64,000 nt of DNA from Anodontia alba (Eukaryota; Mollusca; Bivalvia; Lucinida; Lucinidae), in NCBI GenBank assembly GCA_964016985.1, contig OZ024830.1, positions 13,274,295 through 13,338,294 of the forward strand, in the 5' to 3' direction. Each line of letters begins with the position of its first letter. The first letter of the stretch is position 1. Below the pieces are notes generated by a model. It made no database searches, was not told the origin of the DNA, and saw nothing but the letters and a program-made list of their open reading frames with translations. Shown in pieces: positions 10,572-21,849 of this stretch. Both the position numbers and the translations under genes were made by a program.

Positions 10572-13500
10572 GTAAGGCTAGTAAGTTTTAACATTGCAGG
10601 GTTGAAAACGAAGCGGGACAGAGTATCTAGATATATAATAGAAAATAATTACGATATTATATGTATACAAGAATTACATAGCTTTGATCAAGAACTTATT
10701 CATAATTTTGAAAAGGATGTACAAGGTATTTTTTATACAAATACAGATTGCGGATGGACAGGAACAGGAATTTTGATACGAAATAACATACAAAATTTTA
10801 AAATAGAACATTTAGAAATTAAACCCTTAATCTTCAAAAATAGAATAACACACTTAAGAATTCATTTAAACCATCCAATTAATATAATTAACGTATATGC
10901 ACCTGCAAACAATTCAGAAAAACCTAATTTTTATAAAGCCTTCTACAATTATTTAGAGCAAATTTCAGGAACAATAATATTAGCAGGTGATTTTAACTAT
11001 GCAAGTGAAAATATAGATAGATTTCCCAAAGTTAACAAATATGATAAAAGAGTACAAAAAATCTTTAATTTGAATAAATTAAATATTTCTGATACATTTA
11101 GGAAGATTAACAAAAATAAACAATATTTTATGTATAAAACATCTAGAATAGATAAAATATATATATCAAAGTTTGCAATAAATAAAATACAAAACAGTAA
11201 ACATCTAAATTTTATCTCTGACCATAAACCGGTCTATATACAAATAAATTTAGATGAAATAAAATTCTGGGGGAATTTTTACTGGAAAATGAATAATACC
11301 TTACTTGAAGATAATTACTACCAAGAGGAAATAAAAGAAGTATGTAAAAATTATGAAAAAAGGAAACAATATCAAATACCCTTAAATAATTGGGAAACCT
11401 GCAAGCAGGAAATAAAAGAAGCGTCTATATCTTATAGTAATCTAAAATCTAAGCAAAGAAAAGCAAATCTCAAAATAGGGAAAGAAATGTTAAATAATGG
11501 ATATATAAACAATGAAGAAATTTCATCTCGAATACAAAATAAAAGAGAGGAAATAAAAAACTTTCAAACTAAGGGAAATATAGTTAGAACAAAAAATGAT
11601 ACTTTAAACAGAATATATGAAGAAGGCAAAGAAGTTAATAAAAAAACGGAAATCAAAAAAGGAGCTGCAAAATTTATTTTCCAAATTGTAAATGAAGAAG
11701 AAACCTTCTCAGAGAAAGAAGAAATATTAAATGAAGTCCACAATTTTTATCAAAAGTTATATACTTCACAAAATATAACAGAAAAAGCAATACAAGATTA
11801 CTTAGAAGATTTCAATCCCCCCAAAATTAAAAAAGAACAAATAAATGAAACTAATTTCTTTATATCGGAAGATGAGATAAAAATAGCATTTTTCGATCTT
11901 AACAAAAATAAATCTCCAGGGGATGATGGAATTACAGCAGAATTTTATAAAAAGTTTCATTCAGAATTAACACCAATACTAACTGAAGTTTATAATAATA
12001 TTTTTATTAAAGAAAAATTAACTAAATCAATGAAAAAAGGTATAATTACACTAAACTTTAAAAACAAAGGAAATCCAAATAATCTAAAATTTTGGCGTCC
12101 AATCTCATTACTTAACATAGACTATAAAATATTAACAAAAATATTAACAAAGAAAATATATAAATATGTAAGTGATTTAATAAACCCTTTCCAAAGTACA
12201 GGATCAAAAGAAAGAAACATTAATAATAACCATTTAAATATAAAAATGATAATAGAATATGCTAAACAAAATGATATTAAAACAGCTCTTTTAGCAATAG
12301 ACAATGAAAAAGCTTTTGACATAATAGAACATAACTTTATAAAAGCAGTACTAAAAAATATAACTTTCCAAAAAATTTTATTAAATGGTTTAATATAATA
12401 TATAGCGATATTACTTCCAAAGTAATGATAAACGGTACCTTTACCAAAGATATAAGAATTAATCGCTCAGTAAGACAGGGATGTCCACTGTCAATGATTC
12501 TATATATATATTATGTGTGGAGCCCCTAATTTATAAAATCTCTCAAAACACATTAATTAAAGGAATAAAAATACCAAATTGTGAAAGAGAAATAAAAACA
12601 ATTCAACATGCAGATGATATAACTTCCATAATAACTACAGACACTTCTCACATACAAATTCAAAAAGAATATAAGAATTATGGAAAAGTATCAGGCTCAA
12701 AAATAAACGAAGATAAGACAGAAATTCTAACTTTTGGAGCCTTTGAAGGAATCCCTAAAAAATATATAAAAAATTATATAAAACTTTTAGGATGCTTTTT
12801 TGGGGAAAATGAAATAAAAGTTAACTTTCAAAGTAAAATAATAAAAATGGCTGAAAATTGGAAATTTATACGCCGGAGTTTTAATTTAATAGATAAAACT
12901 ATAAGTATAAAAACATACATGACAAGTTTATTACAACTCCAACTACAAAGTTTTATGATACCTAAAAAATATTTAAAACAAGTCAACAAGATTATCTTTT
13001 CCTATTTATGGTGTTACAGGAGAGAAAAAATTGCAAGAAAACTTTTGATCAGGAATATAGATAAAGGAGGTTTAGCATTTCCAGATATAAAAACGAAAAA
13101 TATAACAAATTTCATAAAACATGTACAAAATATGCAGGACAATCTAAAACAACCATGGGCTTGTTTATTTATTTATTGGTTTGGTATATACTTAAAAACT
13201 GTATATAAAGATTATGCAAGTAATGGGTACATAACTTGCATATACCAAAAAAGCTACTCTATATAAAGGAAATAATACTAGAACATAGAGAAGATGATAA
13301 GATATGGAAACTGAGATCGAGCCTGTTATATAAATACCTTATTGATAGATATAATACTATATCAAAAATAGAAAATAATTATCGCTATATTAATTGAGAC
13401 ATTGTATGGAAAGCAATCTTATCCTTTCTAAAAAATTCAGATAAAACTATCTTATATAGATACATATATAGTGTTCTGCCTACAGGCGAATATTTTGTAA

Positions 13501-13784
13501 GATATGGAATCGTTGCCCAGATACCAATATGTGCAATGTGTAAAACTGATAAATACACGGAAACACATATATTCCAACAATGCAAAAACTATATGACGGT
13601 AAGAAAGAACTTAATTAAAAAAATCAAACAACTGGACCCAAAAACTGATATCAATTATACTTTAATAAAATTTGGAAATAATAAGAAAAATATAGAAAAT
13701 ATAGACTTACAAAAAGCGATATTAATTTTCAAATACGTGTTGGATGTATGGAGAACAACGGAGAGACCAAATATAAACGTATAA
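10569..13784 (+). pseudogene. LINE B ORF2 (EN-RT)
   Basis: It opens MVRLVSFNIAGL, a typical EN N-terminus. EN motifs IQELH, YAPAN, GDFNYA and SDHKPV are intact. RT motifs: PGDDGITAEFYK, FWRPISLLNIDYKIL, NEKAFD (motif A), SVRQGCPLSM, HADDIT (motif C). A C-terminal cluster begins CAMCKTDKYTETHIFQQC. There is no RNase H. The first 600 or so residues are open, then the frame is lost at about 12396 (TAATATAATATATAG), a break present identically in LINE A. Further breaks are near 12500, 13220, 13396 (TGA for Trp) and 13450. Would make the target-nicking and cDNA-synthesis enzyme if intact. Confidence 0.8.
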
Positions 13785-15008
13785 TATACCTTGGACTTAA
13801 ATGTAGAACATATGTAAGCATATAATCATCAAATTATGTTACTGAAATTTAAATTAACTTAAATTGTTTTTTTATTATATAATCAGCCTTCCTTTAAAAA
13901 ATTTGAAGGAGAATTGAAAAGTCAAGCTGATCGCTGGTGGGGAGTGCGATGGAGATGGGGAATGAGGATTGCCTCGCTTCCTGGACCCGTTGAGCTCCCT
14001 GCTAGTCTCTAAGTGGCTAACATAATTAACTGTACATTATGTATCTTGAGAAGATTATACAGAATTCTAAGAAATATGAACTTGTAAAGTCGAAGGGATG
14101 CTTATAATTGTGTTTTCTTTGCCCTTGGTGAGTGGTGGGGCTGCGGGTCAGGGTCTACTTATGTGGCGTCTGGTGTGCATCCGCGCTACTCAACAGTATT
14201 AGGTAATACTGGTTTTTGAGTGAAATTCTGTTTTCCCTTCTGACTACTATATCTTATGTAAATGTAAGATGGATAATAGCAGATTAGCTAGTTGTCCCTC
14301 TTGGCGACTTGCACTACATTAGAAAAATAACAATAAAGGTTTTCTTAATTGCTCTAAGTCTGGAAATAGTTTTATCCGGAACTTTGGACACCTCTCTGGC
14401 AAGTGTGGACTGTCCGTACAGCGGAGGTATGCGTGTCTAAACTTTGCGGAAGCAGAATCCAAAATAAACTTAATGGAGTACTGTCTTATTTAAAAATTCC
14501 ATCAGCCTAGACATAGAAACTGGAGAAGAAAAAAAAATTTAATGAACAAAGGGACCTTAGTCCTGAGTACTTAGTTAAGAGAATACACGATTAGTTCCCT
14601 TGAATATCTAAAAATAGACATAAAACTGTATGAATATATATGTACCTTGAAGAAGACGTACTCTGTCGGTTATGGTAGTGTAAGTTTGTCTTTTCTATGT
14701 AAAGCTAAGGGGATCCTTATGATTGCAGTGCGATGGTGGATCCTTATGATTGCAGTGCGATGGTGGGGCTGCGGATCGGACTCCATTTGTATGGCGTCAG
14801 GTCTGCATTCGCGCTGTCGAACTCTAAAAAGATAGTGCTTGATCTAGCTGAACTTGGTTCCCTTCTAGCTACTTTCATGATTGTAAAACATATCAAAGGT
14901 AATAAAGTTCCCAATAATATTTTCCCTAAAAAATGCCCTGACTGAACTCAGAAAAAAGATGTAAAGCAGGACAGGGAAAAAAAAACAAAACAAAAAAAAA
15001 CCAAAAAA
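13785..15008 (+). other. 3' UTR and A-rich tail of LINE B
   Basis: Parallels the LINE A 3' UTR along its whole length. A 27-bp unit is duplicated in tandem at 14711-14764 in B only. The tail from about 14977 is A-rich with interspersed C and runs into the target duplication at 15009. Confidence 0.6.
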
Positions 15009-15024
15009 CAAGGGAGTCGCAAGT
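15009..15024 (+). repeat. Right target-site duplication of LINE B, in H2B codons
   Basis: Same 16 nt as 9097-9112. From 15010 the bases read AAG GGA GTC GCA AGT (K-G-V-A-S), in frame with the H2B sequence that follows. Confidence 0.75.
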
Positions 15025-15375
15025 AAAGGAGCCAAGAAGGCCGCCACCAAGGCAAAGGCCGCAAGATCAACAGACAAGAAAAGAAGGAGGAGGAGGAGGG
15101 AATCCTACAGCATCTACATCTACAAAGTATTGAAACAGGTGCACCCAGACACCGGCGTTTCCAGCAAGGCTATGTCTATCATGAACAGCTTTGTGAACGA
15201 CATCTTCGAGAGAATTGCAGCTGAGGCTTCCAGGCTAGCTCACTACAACAAACGATCAACAATTACTAGTCGGGAAATTCAGACAGCTGTGCGTCTTCTT
15301 TTACCCGGTGAACTCGCCAAGCACGCCGTTAGCGAGGGTACTAAGGCCGTCACCAAGTACACCAGCAGCAAGTAA
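15010..15375 (+). pseudogene. H2B: Histone H2B, cut off from its start by LINE insertion
   Basis: Open from 15010 to the TAA at 15373-15375, 121 residues: a basic tail ([19 protein letters not shown], then a run of Arg), [20 protein letters not shown], and the full histone fold ending AVTKYTSSK. Invertebrate H2B is about 122-125 residues, so only the first few codons (expected M-P-P) are missing. They, and the promoter, are separated by LINEs A and B. No internal lesion is visible, so this was a good gene when struck. H2B pairs with H2A in the nucleosome core. The canonical 3' stem-loop follows. Confidence 0.9.
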
Positions 15376-15401
15376 GCTATTCGTCTTACTTCAATTCAAA
15401 C

Positions 15402-15417
15402 GGCCCTTTTTAGGGCA
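15402..15417 (+). terminator. H2B histone 3' stem-loop
   Basis: GGCCCTTTTTAGGGCA: a six-base stem (last pair lost) and a four-base loop, 27 nt after the stop. A purine-rich downstream element (CCGAAAGGATAA) follows at about 15429-15440, the U7-type processing site of replication-dependent histone mRNAs. Confidence 0.85.
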
Positions 15418-15439
15418 ATCATATAATCCCGAAAGGATA

Positions 15440-16226
15440 ATCGTACAAGTCGCTTTGCTTTGTTATTTGTCTTGATTTGTGTGTGTACTATAAGAAAAAT
15501 AAAGAGTCATATGGTCTCCATTCGAGTGGTTTGCTTTTTACTCTCCTTTTGACATTACTCGGAAAGACGTTATTGCTTGGCGTTTTATTTTAAATGAAAA
15601 CATTTACTTCTGAGTGACCACCTTATCATAAACCATTTCATTTGTCTTTTTGTGTGTTTGGTGCTCAGATTACAGGGGTCCTAGGGGAACCTTTAAAACC
15701 TTTAAAAACCTTTAATTTTGGTGAAATCCTTCAAAAAATCTTTAATCTGGCTGAAAAAAAAAAAAATAAAACCCTGTATTTTGATGAGAAAACCTTTATA
15801 TTTGGCAATTTGTAAATGCAAGAGAAGGATTGAGTAAATATGTAGCATTTCGTTACAACAAACTATAGTTCTGTTACTTAGATTCATATGTTTCTAAATA
15901 GAAAAGCGAGTTAATATTGTCATTACGATTTAAATATGAAAATATCAGATTGCAGTGTTTCTCTCTATTTTGCTTGAGAGGCAATGATGCAGAGTCCTTT
16001 GCTTGGGACCTGCCAAGAAATTTAACCATTTAATGCTTTTTATTTTGTACAAAAGTTATCCTGAAAAACTTTTATTTGGCCGAAAATAGCCTTAAAAAAG
16101 CTATATTTTTAAGAGATACTGCTACGGGGCCTGAGATTATATAGCCTAAAATCGAATTCATAACTAAAAATTCGTCTGATCCATGCCTATGAAGTTTCTA
16201 TGCGCCTATGCAGTTTCTATGATAAT

Positions 16227-16269
<43 letters not shown>

Positions 16270-16362
16270 TTATTGTTGTTATTATTATTATTGTTATTAT
16301 TATTATTATTATTATTTAAGAAAATCTTTGCTAGATTTGATTTGTTGATGTTTCACAAACAA

Positions 16363-16423
<61 letters not shown>

Positions 16424-17760
16424 GGAAAAAACAACAAGAACAGAAAAATAAAATAAAATAAAATAAGAAAAGGAAAATAACAAAAAGAAAAAGAAAAAAA
16501 TAGGAAAAAATTGAACAAGCAGAGCAATATTGTGAAAATTTCAGAACAAAAACATGCAGAACTTGTTGAAAATCTGACCAAATTATTTACCTTATAGATT
16601 CTTGTATAATGTGCATACATTTTTTTTTTTTTTTTTTTTACTATGGAGAAAAAGTATTTTTTTTTTCTATTCTTTCCTATCCTGCTTTAAACTCAGTCAG
16701 GGCTATTTAAGGAAAAGTTATTTTGAAATGTATATATATATACACAAGACACAGAACATTTTTCTACAATTAACAATTATTATAGAACATTTTACAATAC
16801 AGAACATTTTACTATAACTAACAATTATTAGTTCCTGACTGTAAAGACAGTCCACACTCGCCAGAAACCAATCTTAGACCTGGTTTTGAATATAAACATT
16901 ATTTTATGACAAAATACTGATTCTATAGTTTTTTGTTTTTATATCTGTGCAACACTCTGCTTACATGCATCAAATAACTTGCGGGATATTTAGAAAATTT
17001 GTAAACGATCCAAGTTTTGCCATGTTTCTATAATGTATTCAAAGTATTTCTTTTGAATAGAGATAATTTTTGTTTCTTTCAGATCAATTACATATCCAAA
17101 TCTATAAAACTTTTCATTTATTATTATGTTCGGTTTTCTATTTTTTTTTTACAAAGATTTCTAATTGATCGCTTTGTGGTTTGAAATATGGGCATTAAGT
17201 AAAATTATGTTTAAAACTATAAAAGTCTTTCTTGCACATTGTATAAGGTGGTATCTGTTTTAAAATTTTGTGTTTGACCAAATGGTCTCGTCGGGGTAAT
17301 ATAACGTAAATAAATCTGAATATAATTGTGTGTTTTTTTGTTGTTGTTTTTTTTTTGGTCATATGTATTTGATTACAAATTTTGTTCCATTTTATAGTTG
17401 GGATTTTATATTTCATTTTTGATATTATTTTGATGTTATTCTAAGATACGCGAATAAATATGTTTTGTGTTCATTTTTTTTTCTCCTTTATATTTTAATA
17501 TTATTTCCTTTTAAGGGTTTCAGGTATGTCTAGGGTGTGAACATATTTGTTGCTACCTAACGAGGGATAAATATCTTTTAATCTGAATCGAATCCAATAT
17601 ACATTTTATGAAAAAAATTTGGACATTTACCTAGAAATAGAAACACCTAGAGGATAAAAGAAAACCTGTAAATATATTCTGGGTTTTCTGATCAGAGAGA
17701 ATTTATCATACATCGTACGTGAGGGAAGGCAATGTAACCGAATTGATTATGAAAGGTTCA
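15440..17760. other. H2B-H2A spacer, no gene seen
   Basis: AT-rich spacer. It contains a T35 tract (16228-16262), an ATT-type microsatellite (about 16269-16318), an AT dinucleotide run (16364-16422) and a second T tract near 16621-16639. At about 16842-16866, on the minus strand, there is a 20-nt near match (one mismatch) to the inner hairpin region of the L1/Tx1-like 3' UTR. No supported coding region. Confidence 0.6.
16228..16422. repeat. Microsatellite cluster: T35, ATT/GTT, AT repeats
   Basis: Uninterrupted T 16228-16262, trinucleotide ATT with a few GTT units to about 16318, and an AT run at 16364-16422. Lengths may be unreliable in any assembly. Confidence 0.9.
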
Positions 17761-17765
17761 TTTTC

Positions 17766-17845
17766 ATTGGCCAATTTATTTTGTTTCGATGGCTCTCGTT
17801 GTATTGTTGCTGTAAGTAGGTCAATCCCGTTCTGAGGTATAAAAG
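17766..17845 (+). promoter_or_regulatory. H2A promoter elements: CCAAT and TATA box
   Basis: ATTGGCCAAT at 17766-17775 gives a CCAAT box on either strand; TATAAAAG is at 17838-17845, about 58 bp before the H2A ATG at 17904. This spacing is normal for histone genes. Confidence 0.65.
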
Positions 17846-17903
17846 GAAAGCTCGCCTGCCTCGCCTTCATATACGTGCAACACAAAGAAGTGTCTAACTC
17901 ATC

Positions 17904-18272
<369 letters not shown>

Positions 18273-18303
18273 GATTTTCTAGCTTACTTGAAACAAGCAA
18301 AAC

Positions 18304-18319
18304 GGCCCTTTTTAGGGTC
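18304..18319 (+). terminator. H2A histone 3' stem-loop
   Basis: GGCCCTTTTTAGGGTC, a six-base stem with one G-T wobble and a four-base loop, 31 nt after the stop. The purine-rich element after it is weak. Confidence 0.8.
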
Positions 18320-19456
18320 ACACAAATCGTCCCGTTTGGGTATCCAGTTGATTGTTTTGGTTTGTTGGTTTAAAGAAACGCTGCTAGCCAAATCCTGAAG
18401 TTCTAACCCTGCCTCTATACATTATGATTAACTTAAAAGCTGGTTGGCTGGCTGGTCGGTCGGTTCGTCCGTCCGTCCGTACCTACCTCCCTATCTACCT
18501 ACCTACCTATCTAATTTCTCAAATTGACCATACCTGAGCCTCAGATTGTGTAACCCTAGACTCATACTGTTCTTTCCACATCACTCGGAAAGACGTTTTT
18601 GCGTGCTTGGCGTTTCAATGAAAATACTTTTTTCTGGTTGGTCTCACCTATGCAATTTTAATTTCTATAGTGATGGTGATTATTTATTTATTTATTTATT
18701 TATTTTTATTTATTTATTTATTTATTTTTTTTTTGTTTGTTTTAACTTTTCTTTGCTGTTTGCTGAGTTTGATTTACTAGTGTTTCACAACATTATTATT
18801 GTATCATTGTGAAAATTTCAGAAAATATTAGTATGACGTTTAGACGCGTGCGTGCGTTCGTTCGTGCGTTCGTTCGTTCGTAAGGATTTCTTTGGACTAA
18901 ATATTGAGTTTACAATATATAGAAGAAAGTTATTGCTAGTCAGTTCGAGTTTGTCGTTGTACTTGTGTAGTATGAAATTTGTAGAAGTTGTAGGTTTTTA
19001 CATGAAGTGTTTGATAGGTACTGACAGATTTCTGATCGGAAGTAGGTATATTTTGTGAAAATCTCCTTGTTGATAATGAAATTTCCATTGATTCAGATCA
19101 CAGAACGTTTTTGTTGACAAAATCCATGTTATTCATGTAAAATATGTTGCAGTGACAGTCTTCCGCCTGCAATATTTCGAACAGGGAACAGGAACATTAA
19201 GTTTCTTTCTTAAAACATGCTAACAGATATTCATAGTATAAGACAACAGTGTTCTTATTGTTGTTCATGCGACGTTTTTGCAGTTTGGTTTGCTTTTCTT
19301 ATCACCAAGAAACACAGAAATCTGCGCTCGCACTATTTCGTGTACGGGTTTGTTTTGATGCTTTCTCTCAGGGACGCGTTCGTCGATGAATTTAAAGTCA
19401 GTGGGTCAGCTTTGTCATACCATCATTTACTCCCCATTCCCATTTTCTGATCTATC
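18320..19456. other. H2A-H1 spacer with tetranucleotide repeats
   Basis: No gene supported. Simple repeats: GGCT/GGTC/GTCC/TACC-type tetranucleotides at 18441-18512, TTTA repeats at 18681-18730, and CGTG/CGTT-type repeats at about 18845-18882. AAACACA at 19310-19316 matches the H1-specific promoter box, a hint that the H1 promoter remains here. Confidence 0.5.
19310..19316 (+). promoter_or_regulatory. Possible H1 promoter box AAACACA
   Basis: AAACACA is the H1-specific box of animal H1 promoters. It lies upstream of the H1 remnant on the right strand, but a seven-base match is weak and the H1 N-terminal codons that should follow are not seen before the LINE fragment. A TTTAAAG about 80 bp further on could serve as the TATA element. 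Confidence 0.25.
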
Positions 19457-21070
19457 GCCATTTTTCATTCCAGGTGAAGACGCCAGAGCGGTAAGACGTC
19501 TCGTTCACTCGCTTTGATTCGCTTTGTATTTCGCCGTAGGGTAATCGCGTGTATTTGCACAATAAAGTGTGAACATTCGCTTTTTCTCCTGTGTTCTTAT
19601 ACTTTATGTTGTTTTAGCAGGTAGTTAGAGGTGTAAACAAAGAGTTTACACAACATTAGATCTAGTAGGTGGATTATTCTATAACTTTATACTCTATATT
19701 TTTAATATTCTTACTACCAAATCCTAATCTGCTATTTATTATTGAACTTCTATAATAGGCTAAATTCAGAATATAAGGTTAAGGTTAAGGATGACAGGAA
19801 GAAGATTAACAATAGATCCCAAGGGATCAAATGAGGATCTCAAGAGATCCATCAAAGGGGAAGCAGAATACCCACCCCTGACTCAAGGAAAAGGGGAAAA
19901 CCAGGATCCCATGGGATCCCTTCCCAAGGACGGAAAGAATAAAGGGACAAGCCCAAGGGACCCCAGGGGGCTCAAATCGGATGATCCAAACCGATCAAGA
20001 CCCTTAGAGCTACCTCAGGGAAGATTTGCAACAGAAATCCTGGCGTCGCTGGACCAGGAGGAAAAGGGACAGGAAACCCCCAGCTTATACCCAAACAAGG
20101 AGAAGGGGAAAAACAAAAGAAACCTCTCAGGAGGTTCAGATTATAATGACACCCCCAGAAAGATCATCCATCTGCAGGAGGATCTAGAGTTAAATGACAG
20201 TCAGTTCTCATGGAGGGACCTGGAGCTGTCGTCAGTCAGCTCAATCGACCCGGAGGGAGAGAAACTAGAGATCCCAAAAGAGGGATCCAGTCCAAAGGGG
20301 GGAGAAGGTGACTTCATAGAAGTCACAAAGAAAAACAGGGCGACCCACAGCATCCCGAGACAGGCTGCGGCATTTCAGGACACCATAGCCCCCCCCTACC
20401 CCCGGCCCCACAAGTAATACACCGGCCTGGCACGCTGAGCCACTACAGTACATATACATTATGTACACATTTGTAAAGGGGACGCTAGGTGAAAAGAAAC
20501 TACAGGAGTTCGCGAGGGGACTCGCGAAACACATAGGGGGGTTCGAAGCAGCCTACCCACCTACCTCAACACGTCCATAACGGCATAGAAATAAAATACA
20601 CGGAAATATTCATGTCTAAACCTGAATGCAACGGGAAAATAGGTGATAGCAAAAAATCATTAACGAGCTATGCGATATTAAACATTAATGCTAAAGAAAC
20701 AATAGACTCCCTGAGGAAAACCTTTGATTTCAAACGATATAATATCCTGGGGGCTATCCGCATTAATGACAAAAAAGGAAGACCAACCGAACAAGTCAAA
20801 CTCACGTTCGGTACAGAAACCCCACCTATCTCCCTTGAAGAACAAACCGGCATACGGTTTATCCACACCCTAGAACCCTCACTCATGAACATTATAAGGT
20901 GCAATAACTGCCAGGTTTTTGGGCACAACTCAAAAAAATGTCGCACAAAAACTCCGAAATGTCCCCACTGTGCTGGACCTCACACCCACGCCAAATGTAA
21001 AAACCGCAAAAATCGCAAATGTGCGAACTGCGGACTTTCTACACACGGCGCAGCCTACGCAGGATGCTCA
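19457..21070 (+). mobile_element. Gag-type LINE fragment (G0) inserted in H1
   Basis: It begins near the CATTTTCTGATCTATC sequence shared with LINE C and ends abruptly in the third zinc knuckle (GAAYAGC), where H1 coding sequence takes over. Only 5' UTR and ORF1 are present; EN-RT is missing. The related element G at 62838-64000 has the same knuckles and continues past the break, which confirms the truncation. Confidence 0.65.
19791..21070 (+). pseudogene. G0 ORF1 (gag-like), three zinc knuckles
   Basis: First part 19791-20417 (MTGRRLTIDPKGS) is hydrophilic and rich in GATCC-type coding words. A middle piece around 20461-20577 (MYTFVKGTLGEKKL) is in another frame, and the third part from 20612 (SYAILNINAKET) reaches the knuckles [27 protein letters not shown] and [16 protein letters not shown]. 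Such gag-like proteins package LINE RNA in the I/Jockey type of LINE. At least two frame breaks and the missing C-terminus make it dead. Confidence 0.65.
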
Positions 21071-21188
21071 GCCGAAAAAGCCTGCAGCACATCCAAAGGA
21101 CAGTGAGATGATCCAAGCTGCAGTGAGTAGCCTGAAAGAAAGGGGAGGTTCATCAAGACAAGCCATTCTGAAGTACATCTGTGCTAAC

Positions 21189-21207
21189 TACAAGGTTGGA
21201 GACGAGA
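21189..21207 (+). repeat. Left target-site duplication of the H1 SINE
   Basis: The 19-nt H1 sequence tacaaggttggagacgaga is repeated exactly at 21412-21430, flanking the SINE. Confidence 0.9.
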
Positions 21208-21411
21208 TTCGATTGTGTTGAGGTTTTACGGCCCAGTCAACCCAGTGGGGTCATGTCGAGCGCGGTCAGTTTACCTAACCACACGTTTACTGGGCAGGCG
21301 TAGTCCTCTATGCGGTTAACCAGTATTGTGCACATTCTTTCGCCAGAAACTGACAACTGCCCTTCTTGAATCAGCGGAAGGGAGAGAATGACCGTAGAAA
21401 ATATTTCATGA
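21208..21411 (-). mobile_element. SINE body inserted in H1, 5' truncated
   Basis: The reverse complement closely matches 55473-55670, the body of a complete tRNA-headed SINE, from TCATGAAATATTTTCTACGG to its 3' end CCTCAACACAA. The tRNA-like head is missing, consistent with 5' truncation during target-primed reverse transcription. It is bounded by an exact 19-nt target duplication. Confidence 0.88.
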
Positions 21412-21430
21412 TACAAGGTTGGAGACGAGA
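21412..21430 (+). repeat. Right target-site duplication of the H1 SINE
   Basis: Exact second copy of the 19 nt at 21189-21207. Confidence 0.9.
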
Positions 21431-21810
21431 AATCGGCCAACAGCCACTTGAAGTTGGCATTGAAAGCTGGCGTCAAAAATGGTTCTTTGAAGCAGTCGAA
21501 GGGAACTGGAGCTTCTGGATCTTTCCGTCTTGGTGAAGCAAAGAAGAAGAAGCCTGCAAAGAAGGCAGCTAAACCAAAGAAGGCCAAGTCTCCAAAGAAG
21601 CTGCAGCAAAAAAAAGCCGTAAAGAAGACTGCAGCAAAGAAAGCAGCCAAGCCGAAAAAAGCAAAGACCCCGAAAAAGGCTGCGAAGAAAGCAACCAAAT
21701 CTCCTAAGAAGGCCAAGGCAGCCAAACCAAAGAAGGCAAAGACTCCAAAAAAGAAGGCTGCAGCAAAGAAGTAAGAATTTCACGTGCTTCGCATTCCTAA
21801 TCCAAAAAAA

Positions 21811-21826
21811 GGTCCTTTTCAGGACC
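21811..21826 (+). terminator. H1 histone 3' stem-loop
   Basis: GGTCCTTTTCAGGACC, a perfect six-base stem and TTTC loop, followed by CCAGAAAGATAATC (purine-rich downstream element) at about 21838-21850. Confidence 0.88.
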
Positions 21827-21849
21827 ATTCAAAAGTCCAGAAAGATAAT

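Larger units (their letters stand above)
9113..15008 (+). mobile_element. L1/Tx1-like LINE copy B, near full length, inserted in H2B
   Basis: It begins with CCCCCTTTGGTTGCATAC directly after the left target duplication. It carries a short 5' UTR, ORF1 (RRM-like region plus CCHC knuckle), ORF2 (EN and RT of L1/Tx1 style), a ~1.2-kb 3' UTR and an A-rich tail, then the right target duplication and H2B. At about 5.9 kb it looks complete in layout. Both ORFs carry lesions, so it is not expected to move by itself. Tx1-clade LINEs are known for insertion into defined targets, which makes the H2B position notable. Confidence 0.8.
21068..21774 (+). pseudogene. H1: Linker histone H1, split by a SINE and cut at its N-terminus
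   Basis: 21068-21207 encodes the start of the globular domain ([20 protein letters not shown], then [10 protein letters not shown] and ANYKVGDE). A 204-bp minus-strand SINE body follows. From 21412 the target sequence is repeated and H1 resumes: [24 protein letters not shown], then a Lys/Ala/Pro tail with repeated AKKA and KPKKAK units, ending at TAA 21772-21774. SINE plus one target copy is 223 nt, and removing that length brings both H1 halves into one frame. So this H1 was intact here before the SINE. The N-terminal tail and start are replaced by LINE fragment G0. Confidence 0.9.

Noticed and set aside
16183..16620. Frames in the H2B-H2A spacer
   Set aside because: They consist of translated T, ATT and AT microsatellites.
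21237..21828. Minus-strand frames across H1 rich in Phe, Ala and Leu
   Set aside because: They are the complement of the Lys/Ala/Pro tail of H1.
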